Shown: in pieces, positions 26,407 through 34,881 of the stretch
Layout of the letters: each line of letters opens with the position of its first letter
How positions within the stretch are numbered: position 1 is the stretch's first letter
Assembly: GCA_029246685.1 (NCBI GenBank)
Contig: JAQWMR010000016.1
Coordinates: 496,001-560,000 of the forward strand
Source: Acidimicrobiales bacterium
GTDB taxonomy: Bacteria; Actinomycetota; Acidimicrobiia; Acidimicrobiales; Aldehydirespiratoraceae
Direction: 5' to 3'
Length of the DNA stretch: 64,000 bases
The notes under the pieces: generated by a model
What the model was told of the DNA's origin: nothing
Databases searched by the model: none
Seen by the model: only the letters and a program-made list of their open reading frames with translations
Position numbers and translations under genes: made by a program

Positions 26407-27921
26407 ATGGATAAGGTACTTGTAACTGGTGCAACCGGATATGTAGGTGGCCGGCTCGTTCCTGCGCTATTGGACGCTGGGCACGACGTCAGGTGCATGA
26501 CACGAGCCCCCAGCCGACTCGAGCTCGACCCGTGGCGGGACCGGGTCGAAGTCGTCGCCGGCGATGTCCTCGACGAGTCATCGCTCGTGGCTGCGTTGGA
26601 TGGATGCGACTACGCCTACTACCTGGTGCACTCCATGGGAGCTGCAACCGACTTCAAGTCCGCTGACCGCGAGGGCGCCGAGAATTTCGCCCGGGCAGCC
26701 GGAGCCAATGAGCTCAAACGGATCTTCTACCTCGGCGGCCTCGGGTTGGACAGCGACGACCTGTCCGTTCATCTGGCGTCGCGGCACGAGGTGGGCGATG
26801 TTTTGGCAGCGGGCCCAACCGCTGTAAGCGAGCTTCGTGCAGCGGTGATCATTGGGGCAGGGTCGGTGTCATTCGAGATGTTGCGATATTTGACCGAAGT
26901 GCTTCCAGCGATGACGACGCCTAAGTGGGTGCGGTCACAGTGCCAACCAATCTCGATACGCGACGTTCTTCGAGCGCTCGTCTCGGTACTGGACCGAAGC
27001 ATCGAACAAGCATCGAACGACAACGCGGTAATCGAGATCGGCGGGCCAGACGTGCTCTCCTATCAGGACATGATGCAGACCTACGCTGAGGTGGCGGGGC
27101 TGAAGCGGCGGCTCATCATCCCGGTGCCGGTGTTGAGCCCTGGCTTGTCGTCGCTATGGATCGGCCTCGTGACGCCTGTTCCTTCGGGGGTCGCCCGGCC
27201 CCTCGTGGACAGCCTCAAGCACGATGTCCTCGTCGAGGACCCATCAGCGTTTGCGGCTCTCGTCCCCGATCCGATGCCATTCCGAGAGGCAGTAGAGATC
27301 GCCGTGGCGCGTTATGCCGACGGCGAGATCGCTACTCGCTGGAGTGACGCCGACTCCAGTCCAGCTCTGCCGATTCCTTCTGACCCGGACTGGGCCGGCG
27401 GGAGCGTCCTCACCGACGCAAAGACCGTACAGACCGACGCGCCGCCCGAAGATGTGTTCTGGGCGGTGAGCCGCATAGGGGGAGAGGTCGGCTACTACAC
27501 GTCGAACTGGGCCTGGGTCGTTCGCGGCTGGCTCGACTCAGCAATCGGCGGCGTCGGCCTGCGACGGGGGCGCCGCCATCCCGAGATCCTGCACGAAGGC
27601 GAAGCGCTGGACTTCTGGCGCGTGAGCAAGATCGAAAAACCGAACCGGCTGCTGTTGCGGGCAGAGATGAAGTTGCCGGGAGAAGCGTTTCTCGAGTGGA
27701 TCGTCACCGAAACCGATGAAGGCACAGAACTCGCACAGACTGCCTACTTCGCGCCGCGAGGCCTCTTCGGCCGTCTCTATTGGTACAGCCTCCTTCCGTT
27801 CCATGGCCTGATATTCGGACCGATGGCACGAAAGATCGCTGAGACCGCAGCTTCCCGACGAGTTCCAACGCGAACCGACCACACCGGCTCTGGACACGGC
27901 CGCGGTGTGGTCCGGCAATGA
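26407..27921 (+). CDS. NAD(P)-binding SDR protein with C-terminal DUF2867
   Basis: A 504-residue protein. Residues 1-290 are an atypical SDR of the NAD(P)H-binding type (VLVTGATGYVGGRLVPALLDAGHDV; YYLVHSMG; IFYLGGLG). Residues about 330-485 are DUF2867, a START/SRPBCC-like module (APPEDVFWAVSRIGGEVGYYTSNWAWVVRGWLD, LLRAEMKLPGEAFLEWIV, RGLFGRLYWYSLLPFHGLIF). The substrate is unknown and probably lipophilic. The codon use is more AT-rich at the start than in the neighbours. The stop overlaps the next ATG (ATGA), tying it to the CIA30 gene. Confidence 0.88.
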   Translation: MDKVLVTGATGYVGGRLVPALLDAGHDVRCMTRAPSRLELDPWRDRVEVVAGDVLDESSLVAALDGCDYAYYLVHSMGAATDFKSADREGAENFARAAGANELKRIFYLGGLGLDSDDLSVHLASRHEVGDVLAAGPTAVSELRAAVIIGAGSVSFEMLRYLTEVLPAMTTPKWVRSQCQPISIRDVLRALVSVLDRSIEQASNDNAVIEIGGPDVLSYQDMMQTYAEVAGLKRRLIIPVPVLSPGLSSLWIGLVTPVPSGVARPLVDSLKHDVLVEDPSAFAALVPDPMPFREAVEIAVARYADGEIATRWSDADSSPALPIPSDPDWAGGSVLTDAKTVQTDAPPEDVFWAVSRIGGEVGYYTSNWAWVVRGWLDSAIGGVGLRRGRRHPEILHEGEALDFWRVSKIEKPNRLLLRAEMKLPGEAFLEWIVTETDEGTELAQTAYFAPRGLFGRLYWYSLLPFHGLIFGPMARKIAETAASRRVPTRTDHTGSGHGRGVVRQ

Positions 27922-28433
27922 CCAAATCGCCGTGTCGTCGCCTGACCGACTTCGGTCCAGATTTCGTCAACCAGCTGTGGCGGGTAGTGAACGACGACGT
28001 GATGGGTGGCCAATCCACCGGCCGACTGTCGTTCGACGCGGGGACCTTGCTCTTCGAGGGCGAGATCAATACCGACGGCGGCGGGTTTTCATCGGCGCGG
28101 CTACCGCTCGAACCGCAGACGCTCAGCGGCCACGCCCGCATCGAATTGCGAGTGCGACCCGACGACCGCTCCTACACGGTGATGTTCGACGATAACTGTC
28201 CCGCTCGCGCCCGCCGCGTTTCGCACCGAGCTCCGATCGGTTTTAGGACACCCGGAGAATGGCAAACCGTTTCGGTTCTGCTCAATGACCTATACCCCGC
28301 AGCCCTCGGCAAACCCATCGAGGAGCTCCCATTTCGCAGGGACCTAGCCACCCGGATGGGATTCATGATCAGCGACGATGTCGACGGACCCTTCCGTCTA
28401 GAGATCGACTGGATAGACCTCTGTCCACAGTGA
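27918..28433 (+). CDS. CIA30-family protein (NADH:ubiquinone oxidoreductase intermediate-associated protein 30 domain)
   Basis: A 171-residue protein that is essentially one CIA30 domain, a galactose-binding-like beta-sandwich. Typical motifs: FVNQLWRVVNDDVMGGQSTG (the WxxVNDxVMGGxS signature), GGFSSARLPLEP, and ARIELRVRPDDRSYTV. In mitochondria the founding member helps assemble complex I; bacterial roles are unclear. There is no signal peptide. It is translationally coupled to the SDR-DUF2867 gene and convergent with the heliorhodopsin gene. Confidence 0.88.
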   Translation: MTKSPCRRLTDFGPDFVNQLWRVVNDDVMGGQSTGRLSFDAGTLLFEGEINTDGGGFSSARLPLEPQTLSGHARIELRVRPDDRSYTVMFDDNCPARARRVSHRAPIGFRTPGEWQTVSVLLNDLYPAALGKPIEELPFRRDLATRMGFMISDDVDGPFRLEIDWIDLCPQ

Positions 28434-28502
28434 CACGATCGGTCTGAGGGTCGCCGTTGCGCGACATGACGGCCGTGACGAGCGGCGAGACCTGGACCGG
28501 GC

Positions 28503-29360
28503 CTACTCGATCAGGGTGTTCCCAAAGATCTGCCACGCAAGCACGCTCTTGGCCACGAAACTCAGCACGATGTAGGTGCGTTCGCCGTGGAGATAATCGG
28601 TCCACTTCCCCACCCGGCGGTACTGCAGCCACTGGTTGATGGCGAAGCAGTTGAAGAAAAGGAAGATCGTCACGATGATCCCGTAGACGAACCCAGGCGG
28701 ACCCTGCGCGCCTTCCTGGGAGAGGTTGAAGATCAAGGCGCCCACAATCGCAGCCCACGGCCCGATGCCGGCCACACACCCAAACCAGAACGGGCTCCAC
28801 CATGTGTCCCCATCGGGATCGTTGACCATCTCCATGATCCAACCAAACAGGATCATCGACGCATTGGCGAAGCCAATCGCGGTCAGGGCTGCGATGTCGG
28901 TGATACCCGTCGTCAAAGCGATGAGCACCATCATCAACGTCGACGAGAGGGCGTACTCGACCCAACGGAACCTGTTACGTCCGCGCTCGAGCTCTCCGCG
29001 GTACTGACCGTAGGCGGGGCCGGCAATCAAGAAGTGGAACAGCGCCGAAAGCAGCGAGAAGGATGCGACCGCCCAGGCGAGCGGGACGCTGAACAACTCG
29101 ATCAGCACCCCCTCGGAGAGCTCGGTTCCTGGAGGGCCACTTATGTTGAAGCCGCTCACCGGCAAGCTGAAGCTGCGATCGCCGATAGCGACCATCACCA
29201 TTGCGGTCACTAGGTGCAGGACTCCGGCGGCAACGTTGAGTCGCCGCAGCTTGCCGGCCCGACCGGTTGGCAGATCCACAACGACGCGGTCGAATTCGAG
29301 AGTTGTCACTCGGTAAGCCTGCCATCGTTCGACCCGCGTCGAGGCACCCAGCCACGACAT
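28503..29360 (-). CDS. Heliorhodopsin (retinal-binding seven-helix photoreceptor)
   Basis: A 285-residue, seven-helix membrane protein. Helix 7 has LSFVAKSVLAWQIFGN with K271 in the retinal Schiff-base position. Helix 3 has FRWVEYALSSTLM with E135 at the heliorhodopsin counterion position. HLVTAMVMVAIG opens helix 1. The VEY-S and VAKS-LAWQ motifs separate it from type-1 pumps. Heliorhodopsins are light sensors or regulators with slow photocycles and reversed topology (N-terminus inside). GTG 29309 is an alternative start, giving a shorter cytoplasmic N-terminus. No retinal-synthesis gene is in the window. Confidence 0.95.
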   Translation of the reverse strand: MSWLGASTRVERWQAYRVTTLEFDRVVVDLPTGRAGKLRRLNVAAGVLHLVTAMVMVAIGDRSFSLPVSGFNISGPPGTELSEGVLIELFSVPLAWAVASFSLLSALFHFLIAGPAYGQYRGELERGRNRFRWVEYALSSTLMMVLIALTTGITDIAALTAIGFANASMILFGWIMEMVNDPDGDTWWSPFWFGCVAGIGPWAAIVGALIFNLSQEGAQGPPGFVYGIIVTIFLFFNCFAINQWLQYRRVGKWTDYLHGERTYIVLSFVAKSVLAWQIFGNTLIE

Positions 29361-29379
29361 TTTGGGTCGGCCCTGCTGG

Positions 29380-29530
29380 CCAATACAGGGACCGATACGG
29401 CCGGCTGTCTTTCGATCATGGGACGCTGATTCTCTCGTGTGAGATCACCATCGACGATGGCGGCTTCTCATCGTTACGAGTGCCGCTCTATCCCGGAGTG
29501 CTCAAACCCTACGACTGGGTAGAAGTCTGA
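29380..29530 (+). pseudogene. Remnant of a second CIA30 domain
   Basis: About 45 codons whose translation (GRLSFDHGTLILSCEI, then DDGGFSSLRVPLYPG) aligns with residues 34-68 of the intact CIA30 protein at 27918-28433 (GRLSFDAGTLLFEGEI, DGGGFSSARLPLEP). The DNA just upstream (GGCCAAT... at about 29380) also matches. The 5' part and the C-terminal half are lost, and a stop follows at 29528. It lies on the other side of the heliorhodopsin gene in the same orientation as the intact copy. Confidence 0.7.
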
Positions 29531-30716
29531 GGCTCGATCTCTGAGCCTGCGGTCACACGCAGCCCATTGGGCATCGAGCCACGGTATGAACCTGTCACCA
29601 TCTGGAATCTCCGAGCGGCGAATGCGTGTGAGGTAGATGCGCACTGGCTCGTCGAATGGGATACGGGCGGGCGCCTTCGCGAGGCGTTGCAGCGATTCCA
29701 GGCCGACATGAGTTACGAGTACAAGATCAGCGTCGGGCGCGCCTCGCAGGAGAGCGGCGGTGCCGCCCGGCCGAACCGGTCCCAGAATCTGCAGAGGCCG
29801 CACCATCGCCATCCGGTCGGGGTCACGAGCTTCGATGCGGAGCATGATCGAGCGCTGGGCGAGCCGGGTCGACTCGAGGGCACATCGCTCCGCGAACCCA
29901 CGGTCACCGCCCGCTACCCGGGCCGCGAGTTCGGGCCGCTGCGCGAGGTGCACGATCGACCAGCCGGCCGCGGCGAAGAGGTTCGACATCGAGCCGAGGT
30001 GCACCAGGGCGACGTCGTGGGCGATGCCGCGGATCCGCTCGTCGTCGTCCGCCCAGCGATCCACGATCGTGGCGAACATTCCGGGCACCGGGCCCGTGTC
30101 GTGGGCAGCCACGATCGATCTATAGGCGGCCGCGATCTCATCCAAGGCCGCTCGTTCCTCCGCATGATCGTTAGCCGCGATCTCGGCCGCGGCCTCCGGC
30201 GTGACGAACGCCGCCGATGCATCGAGCCGGTCCAGTGCATCGACGAGCGCCGTGAAGACGTCGCCCGCGGCCGCTCCCGGTCCACCCCGGCTTGCGAGAC
30301 CGAACCGATGCCCGAGTCGGCGGGTCAGATCGAAGACGTCGATCTCGCCGGCATCGCCGAGCAATGCGACCTCCACGTCGAGCGCATCGCCGACGTTCGC
30401 CACGTAGGGCTCGGCCAACTCGCGGGTGAACATGTCGTGGGGAATGGTGCGCCGGTCGAAGAAGAGGTCCGCGGGCACCTTGCGGCTCAACATCCGCATG
30501 TCGGCGATGCCCTTGCTCGCGTCGGACTCCGCTATGTCGTAGAACGCCTTGACCCCCGAGGCGGAGAACACGAACAGGTATGTCATGGCGCCCGACTCGA
30601 GGGCGAACGTGTCGCCGAGCGCGGCACGGTCGGCCGCGATTGCGGCCGACCGGGTCATCGACGAGCGCGTCCCAGGGAAGCTGTGCCCGCCCGACCGGCG
30701 GCATCGGGTCGATCAT
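29474..30716 (-). pseudogene. Chimeric remnant: cytochrome P450 N-terminal part fused to an acyltransferase C-terminal piece
   Basis: The open frame from ATG 30658 (394 residues) begins like a P450 (LGDTFALESGAMTYLFVFSASGVKAFYDIAES) and reaches helix I and the ExxR motif (E262-S-T-R265). It has no heme-binding FxxGxxxC loop. After about residue 280 it changes to a segment resembling the C-terminus of a PlsC-type acyltransferase (RGAPDADLVLVTHVGLESL, EPVRIYLTRIRRSEIP). The last ~18 residues are antisense to the CIA30 remnant. The usual P450 N-terminus appears in another frame from ATG 30716 (MPPVGRAQLPW). All this points to deletion and frameshift decay. A functional heme enzyme is not expected. 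Confidence 0.6.
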
Positions 30717-30732
30717 GGCCGGCGGGAAGCGT

Positions 30733-31551
30733 TCAGAACGGGCGGTCGCCGATGACGGTGACCCGTTCCATGACGCGGTGCGCAGGGAAGAAGTCCGACG
30801 TCGCGGCGTGCTGCACGGCCCGGTTGTCCCACATGACGAAGGTGTCCGGTTCCCAGCGCACTCGGATCTGGACCGACGGATCCATCATGGCTTTCTCCAT
30901 CCGGCGCAGGATTCGCTCGGAGTCATCCTGCTCCACGCCGTCGATATGGGAGACAAAAGCTCGATTCGTGTAGATGCCCCGGGCCCCGGTGTCGGGGTGG
31001 GTGCGGATGACCGGGTGGCGCTGGAGCGGGTATTTCGCTCGAACCTCCTCCACCTCGGCGGGATCGACGCGATCAGCGAACACTCGGGCGTAGTCGTGGA
31101 TTGCGAAGAGATCATCGATCTCTTCCTTGAGCTCATCGGGAAGCCGCGCGTAGGCCGCAGTCGCATCGGAGAAGCACGTGTCGCCACCGATCTCGGGGAT
31201 GATGCGGCCCCGCAAGATTGAACCCATGGACGGCTCGGCCCGCCAGGTCACGTCGGAGTGCCATTGCGACGCGACGAAACGCTTGTCCGTGTCGCCACCG
31301 GCTTCGAGCCGCACGATCTCCGGGTAGCCCTCGATGCCCTCGGTGAACGGATGCTCCTCGAGGTCGCCGAACAGCCGGCCGAATGTGATGTGATCCTTGA
31401 TCGAGACGTGCTGATCGCGCAGGACGAGAACCTTGTGGTCGAGCCAGGCCTTACGCAGCTCCTCGGTAGTCGCGTCGTCCACCTTGGCCATGTCGACCCC
31501 GCCGACCTCGGCGCCGAAGAAGCCGTTCAGCTGGGTGATCTCGAGAGACAT
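30733..31551 (-). CDS. TauD/TfdA-family Fe(II)/2-oxoglutarate dioxygenase (copy A)
   Basis: A 272-residue dioxygenase. Metal triad H98-x-D100 (QWHSDVTW) and H248 (MWDNRAVQHAAT); the 2-oxoglutarate Arg is R263 (MERVTVIG). The start ATG 31551 has GGAG upstream. It is a close tandem paralogue of the gene just upstream (31560-32372) and shares the motifs PSMGSILRG, HPVIRTHP and YTNRAFVSHI. The two form an operon with an 8-base gap. The substrate is unknown; tandem copies suggest related sulfonates, alkyl sulfates or aryloxy acids. Confidence 0.93.
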   Translation of the reverse strand: MSLEITQLNGFFGAEVGGVDMAKVDDATTEELRKAWLDHKVLVLRDQHVSIKDHITFGRLFGDLEEHPFTEGIEGYPEIVRLEAGGDTDKRFVASQWHSDVTWRAEPSMGSILRGRIIPEIGGDTCFSDATAAYARLPDELKEEIDDLFAIHDYARVFADRVDPAEVEEVRAKYPLQRHPVIRTHPDTGARGIYTNRAFVSHIDGVEQDDSERILRRMEKAMMDPSVQIRVRWEPDTFVMWDNRAVQHAATSDFFPAHRVMERVTVIGDRPF

Positions 31552-31559
31552 CGCTACTC

Positions 31560-32372
31560 CTAGAAGGGTCGTTCGCCGATGATGGTCACCCGCTCGACAT
31601 GGCGAGTCTCGGGCCAGAAGTCGTTGGATGCCTGATGCTGGACCGCTCGGTTGTCCCACATGACGAACGTGTCGACGTCCCACTTCACGCGGCACTGCAC
31701 GCTCGGGCTCATCATCGCCCGTTCGAGCACGTCAATCAGCCGCTCGCTCTGCTCCGGCTCCACGCCCTCGATATGGCTGACGAACGCTCGGTTCGTGTAG
31801 ATCGAGCGCTCCCCCGTCTCCGGATGCGTCCGGATCACCGGGTGCCGGGCCGGCGGGAACTCCTTCTGCTTCTCCGCCCGCGCCTCCGGCGTGAGACGAC
31901 GGCCGAAGGTGTTTGTGAAGTCGTGGATCGCATGGAGGTCGTCCACCTGCTCCTTCACCTCGTCGGGGAGACGCTGGTAGGCGGCGCCGGCATCGGCGAA
32001 CGATGTGTCGCCACCGACCGGCGGGATCACGACGCCACGCAGGATCGAGCCCATCGACGGTTCCTGGCGCCACGTGACATCGGAGTGCCAGTTCGATGCC
32101 GAGTAGAGGCTCTCCGGCGTCGACTTGATCTTGACGATCTCCGGGTAGCCCTTCTTGCCCGTGGCGAACGGGTGGATCTCAAGCTCGCCGAAGCAGCGTC
32201 CGAAGGCGATGTGCTCTTCGACTGTGATGTGCTGATCGCGCACGACGAGCACCTTGTGATCGAGCCACGTCTTCTTGAGCTCGTCGATCATCGAGTCGGT
32301 TGGGTTCGCGAAGTCAGCGCCGGCGACTTCCGCGCCGAGCGTTCCCGTCAGCGGATGGCATTCAATTCCCAT
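31560..32372 (-). CDS. TauD/TfdA-family Fe(II)/2-oxoglutarate dioxygenase (copy B)
   Basis: A 270-residue dioxygenase with H96-x-D98 (NWHSDVTW), H246 (MWDNRAVQHQAS) and Arg261 (VERVTIIG). It is the promoter-proximal member of the tandem pair with 30733-31551. The differences from copy A are concentrated between residues 80 and 95 and 150 and 175, regions that line the substrate pocket in TauD. It is divergent from a GNAT acetyltransferase with a 28-base gap. Confidence 0.93.
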   Translation of the reverse strand: MGIECHPLTGTLGAEVAGADFANPTDSMIDELKKTWLDHKVLVVRDQHITVEEHIAFGRCFGELEIHPFATGKKGYPEIVKIKSTPESLYSASNWHSDVTWRQEPSMGSILRGVVIPPVGGDTSFADAGAAYQRLPDEVKEQVDDLHAIHDFTNTFGRRLTPEARAEKQKEFPPARHPVIRTHPETGERSIYTNRAFVSHIEGVEPEQSERLIDVLERAMMSPSVQCRVKWDVDTFVMWDNRAVQHQASNDFWPETRHVERVTIIGERPF

Positions 32373-32400
32373 TCGTCCTCCAGAGTGACACGATCAAGGT

Positions 32401-32916
32401 ATGAGCGCATCACCGCTGCGAACCGAACGCACGATTCTCATGCCGCTCAGCACCGACGATCTCGATGAGGTCGGCGCGCTCTACGGCGACGATGCCGCGA
32501 TGGAGTACGTGGACGGCGGGGTCCGCACCCGTGGCCAGACCAAGTCGGCGCTGGCCGCGTCGGAACGCTGCTGGCGCGCCGAAGGCTGGGGGCTCTGGGC
32601 CATCCGCGACGCAGAGACCGGCGGGCTCATCGGCGAATGCGGCCTTCAGCATCTCTTCGAGTTCGACGGGGCGCCGATCGAGTTCGGATTCACGATCACC
32701 AAGCGGCACTGGGACAACGGCTACGCGACCGAGGCCGGGCACGTGATCATCCTCGACGCCTGGGAGCGATACTCCGGCGACCTGATCCACGCCGTCTGCC
32801 ATCCGGACGATGCGGCGAGTGCCGCCGTACTTCACAAGCTGGGCTTCCGCGAGGTCGGACCGCGGATGATCCATAGCGTGACCCAACGGCTCTGGGAGAT
32901 CCAGCGCATCCGGTAA
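32401..32916 (+). CDS. GNAT-family N-acetyltransferase (RimJ/RimL-like)
   Basis: A 171-residue acetyltransferase. The N-terminal LRTERTILMPLSTDDLDEV is the usual start of RimJ/RimL-type GNATs. The acetyl-CoA region is ITKRHWDNGYATEAGHVIIL, and the C-terminal HPDDAASAAVLHKLGFREVG matches the last conserved motif. It likely acetylates a small molecule or protein N-terminus; the target is unknown. Confidence 0.88.
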   Translation: MSASPLRTERTILMPLSTDDLDEVGALYGDDAAMEYVDGGVRTRGQTKSALAASERCWRAEGWGLWAIRDAETGGLIGECGLQHLFEFDGAPIEFGFTITKRHWDNGYATEAGHVIILDAWERYSGDLIHAVCHPDDAASAAVLHKLGFREVGPRMIHSVTQRLWEIQRIR

Positions 32917-32992
32917 GCGCCGGGTAAGAGGGATCACAGCTTCCTCACGCGCTGCTCGCGGACAGATCGCACGCGACGCGCACCGTGAGGGA

Positions 32993-33014
32993 CATGTTCC
33001 CCCGCATGTTCCCC
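32993..33014. promoter_or_regulatory. Tandem CATGTTCCCC repeats upstream of the PhoX-like gene
   Basis: Two copies of CATGTTCCCC (32993-33002 and 33005-33014), 12 bases apart, about 80 bases before the PhoX-like start. Direct GTTC-type repeats with about one helical turn of spacing resemble actinobacterial PHO boxes bound by PhoP. The spacing is 12 rather than the usual 11, so this is tentative. Confidence 0.35.
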
Positions 33015-33092
33015 TCAAGGCCATCGATTCGGGGCGTGTCGCTCATGGCGTGTAGCTAGCAATACCAGGCTGATTGTGCGAGTCTCACGGCC

Positions 33093-34544
33093 ATGGACCG
33101 ACGACGATTCTTGCAAGCTGGCGTATTCACTGCCGGTGGCACTGCCGCCATCCCCCTTCTCACCACTGCCGCCGGGGCACAAACGGCAGGCACGAGCCCC
33201 TACGGTTCGATCGAAGATGTCGCGCCCGACGAGAACGGATTGATACTTCCCGAGGGCTTCACCTCGAGAGTTGTTGCCGTCGCTGGCGAGACGGTGGGCG
33301 AAACCGATTTCGAGTGGCACATCTTCCCTGACGGCGCGGCCACGTTCGCTCAAGAAGACGGCGGCTGGATTCACACGGTCAACAGCGAGGTGTTCATCGC
33401 CGGCGCGGCTGGCGTCAGCGCGATCCGCTACGACGCCGACGGCAACATCGTCGATGCCTACGAGGTGCTCCGGGGCAGCAGTTCCAACTGCGGCGGCGGC
33501 CCCACACCCTGGGGCACATTCCTCTCCGGTGAAGAGGTGTTCGCCACAGGCGGATTCCTGTGGGAATGCGACCCGACCGCGGCCACCGAACCGCAGGCCC
33601 GGGCAGCGATGGGAATCTTCCCCCACGAAGCCGCGGCGGTCGATCCCGTGCGAGAGCACGTCTACGAGACCGAGGACATGCCGGACGGTCGCCTCTACCG
33701 CTTCACGCCTGACGCCTACCCAGACCTCGGCGCCGGACTCCTCGAGGTGTGTGCGGTCGCCGACGACGGATCCGTGACGTGGATCGAGGTGCCCGACCCC
33801 TCCGCGGCAGATACACCGACCCGGCTCCAAGTCGAAGCCTCAACCGCCTTCCTCGGCGGTGAAGGAATTTGGTACTTCGAGGACTGGATCTTCTTCTCGA
33901 CGAAGTTCGACAACAAGATCCACGGCATCGACATCGTGAACCAGACGCACACGTTGCTGTACGAAGCAAACCCTGATGATGTTGCCGCTGGCACCGCCGT
34001 TCTATCCGGTGTCGACAACCTCACCGTGGACGAGGGCTCCGGCGATATCTTCGTCGCGGAGGACGGCGGCAATATGGAAGTCGTGATCATCACACCCGAG
34101 GGGGAAGTCGCTCCCTTCGTGCGGGTGACCGGTCAGGACAACTCCGAGATCACCGGCCCTGTGTTCAATCCGGCCCGCGATCGGCTCTACTTCTCGAGTC
34201 AGAGGGGGCCGTCGATCAAGCCGATCGGCGACATCAACCCGGCGATGGTCACTGAAGACATGTTCGGCGGCGTCACCTACGAGGTCACCGGTCCGTTCCG
34301 AGGCATCGTCGAGGCACCGCCGGAAACGACGACCACAACCGAGGCACCGCCGGAGGAGGCGACCACCACGGCAGCGCCAACAACCGCAGCGACTTCGCCG
34401 ACTACCACGATCGCTCAGATCGGCAATCAGTCGGGGGACGACGATGACGACAGCAGCACCGGTCTCATCGTCGGCGTCGGCGCCGCTGCAGTGCTCGTCG
34501 CTGGCGCGGGCATCGTTGGGCTGCGCCGTCGAGGTCAGGCCTGA
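33093..34544 (+). CDS. Tat-exported PhoX/DUF839-type protein with C-terminal membrane anchor
   Basis: A 483-residue protein. A Tat signal (MDRRRFLQAGVFTAGG) indicates folded export. The mature part has the PhoX-type motif NCGGGPTPWGTFLSGEE and repeated beta-propeller strands with acidic loops (DNLTVDEGSGDIFVAEDGGN). In PhoX enzymes these bind Fe/Ca for phosphomonoester cleavage. Residues about 405-460 are a Thr/Pro/Glu-rich spacer, then a hydrophobic helix (LIVGVGAAAVLVAGAGIVGL) and RRRG, a wall-anchor-like tail. It may be a phosphatase or a related non-catalytic surface protein. Confidence 0.85.
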   Translation: MDRRRFLQAGVFTAGGTAAIPLLTTAAGAQTAGTSPYGSIEDVAPDENGLILPEGFTSRVVAVAGETVGETDFEWHIFPDGAATFAQEDGGWIHTVNSEVFIAGAAGVSAIRYDADGNIVDAYEVLRGSSSNCGGGPTPWGTFLSGEEVFATGGFLWECDPTAATEPQARAAMGIFPHEAAAVDPVREHVYETEDMPDGRLYRFTPDAYPDLGAGLLEVCAVADDGSVTWIEVPDPSAADTPTRLQVEASTAFLGGEGIWYFEDWIFFSTKFDNKIHGIDIVNQTHTLLYEANPDDVAAGTAVLSGVDNLTVDEGSGDIFVAEDGGNMEVVIITPEGEVAPFVRVTGQDNSEITGPVFNPARDRLYFSSQRGPSIKPIGDINPAMVTEDMFGGVTYEVTGPFRGIVEAPPETTTTTEAPPEEATTTAAPTTAATSPTTTIAQIGNQSGDDDDDSSTGLIVGVGAAAVLVAGAGIVGLRRRGQA

Positions 34545-34559
34545 AAATAGGGCCGCTCG

Positions 34560-34800
34560 CCGTCAACGGCGATCCGTCGAACATTCCCCGCAACATCGAG
34601 CGAATCGGATCCCACTCCTCATCGCTGAGGCCCAAGACACTGCGCGTCGTGCTCGATCCGTCGCAGTAAGCGGGTTGCCCGATGACGGGATGCGTGCGCA
34701 CGACCGGGTGTACTACGGCAGGGTACGCGCCGCGAATCCTCGCTCCGAGTCCCTTCACCTCCGACTTTCTTTCGACTGTCTCGCAGAAGTCAGGCCAACA
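34560..34800 (-). pseudogene. Remnant of a third TauD-family dioxygenase gene
   Basis: In the 337-base gap after the PhoX-like gene, the minus strand encodes AYPAVVHPVVRTHPVIGQPAY, then SVLGLSDEEWDPIRSMLRG. This matches the central TauD region (YP-x-HPVIRTHPxTGxR-x-Y) of the genes at 30733-32372. The N-terminal metal HxD and the distal His/Arg are missing. It is a decayed copy, and I see nothing else in the gap. Confidence 0.65.
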
Positions 34801-34881
34801 CGTGTGTTGATGCCCTGAGCGACTTGGCCTGACGCACGCTGCTTGCAGCACCCCGGCGTCGGCCACAAGTACGGTCTGCCC

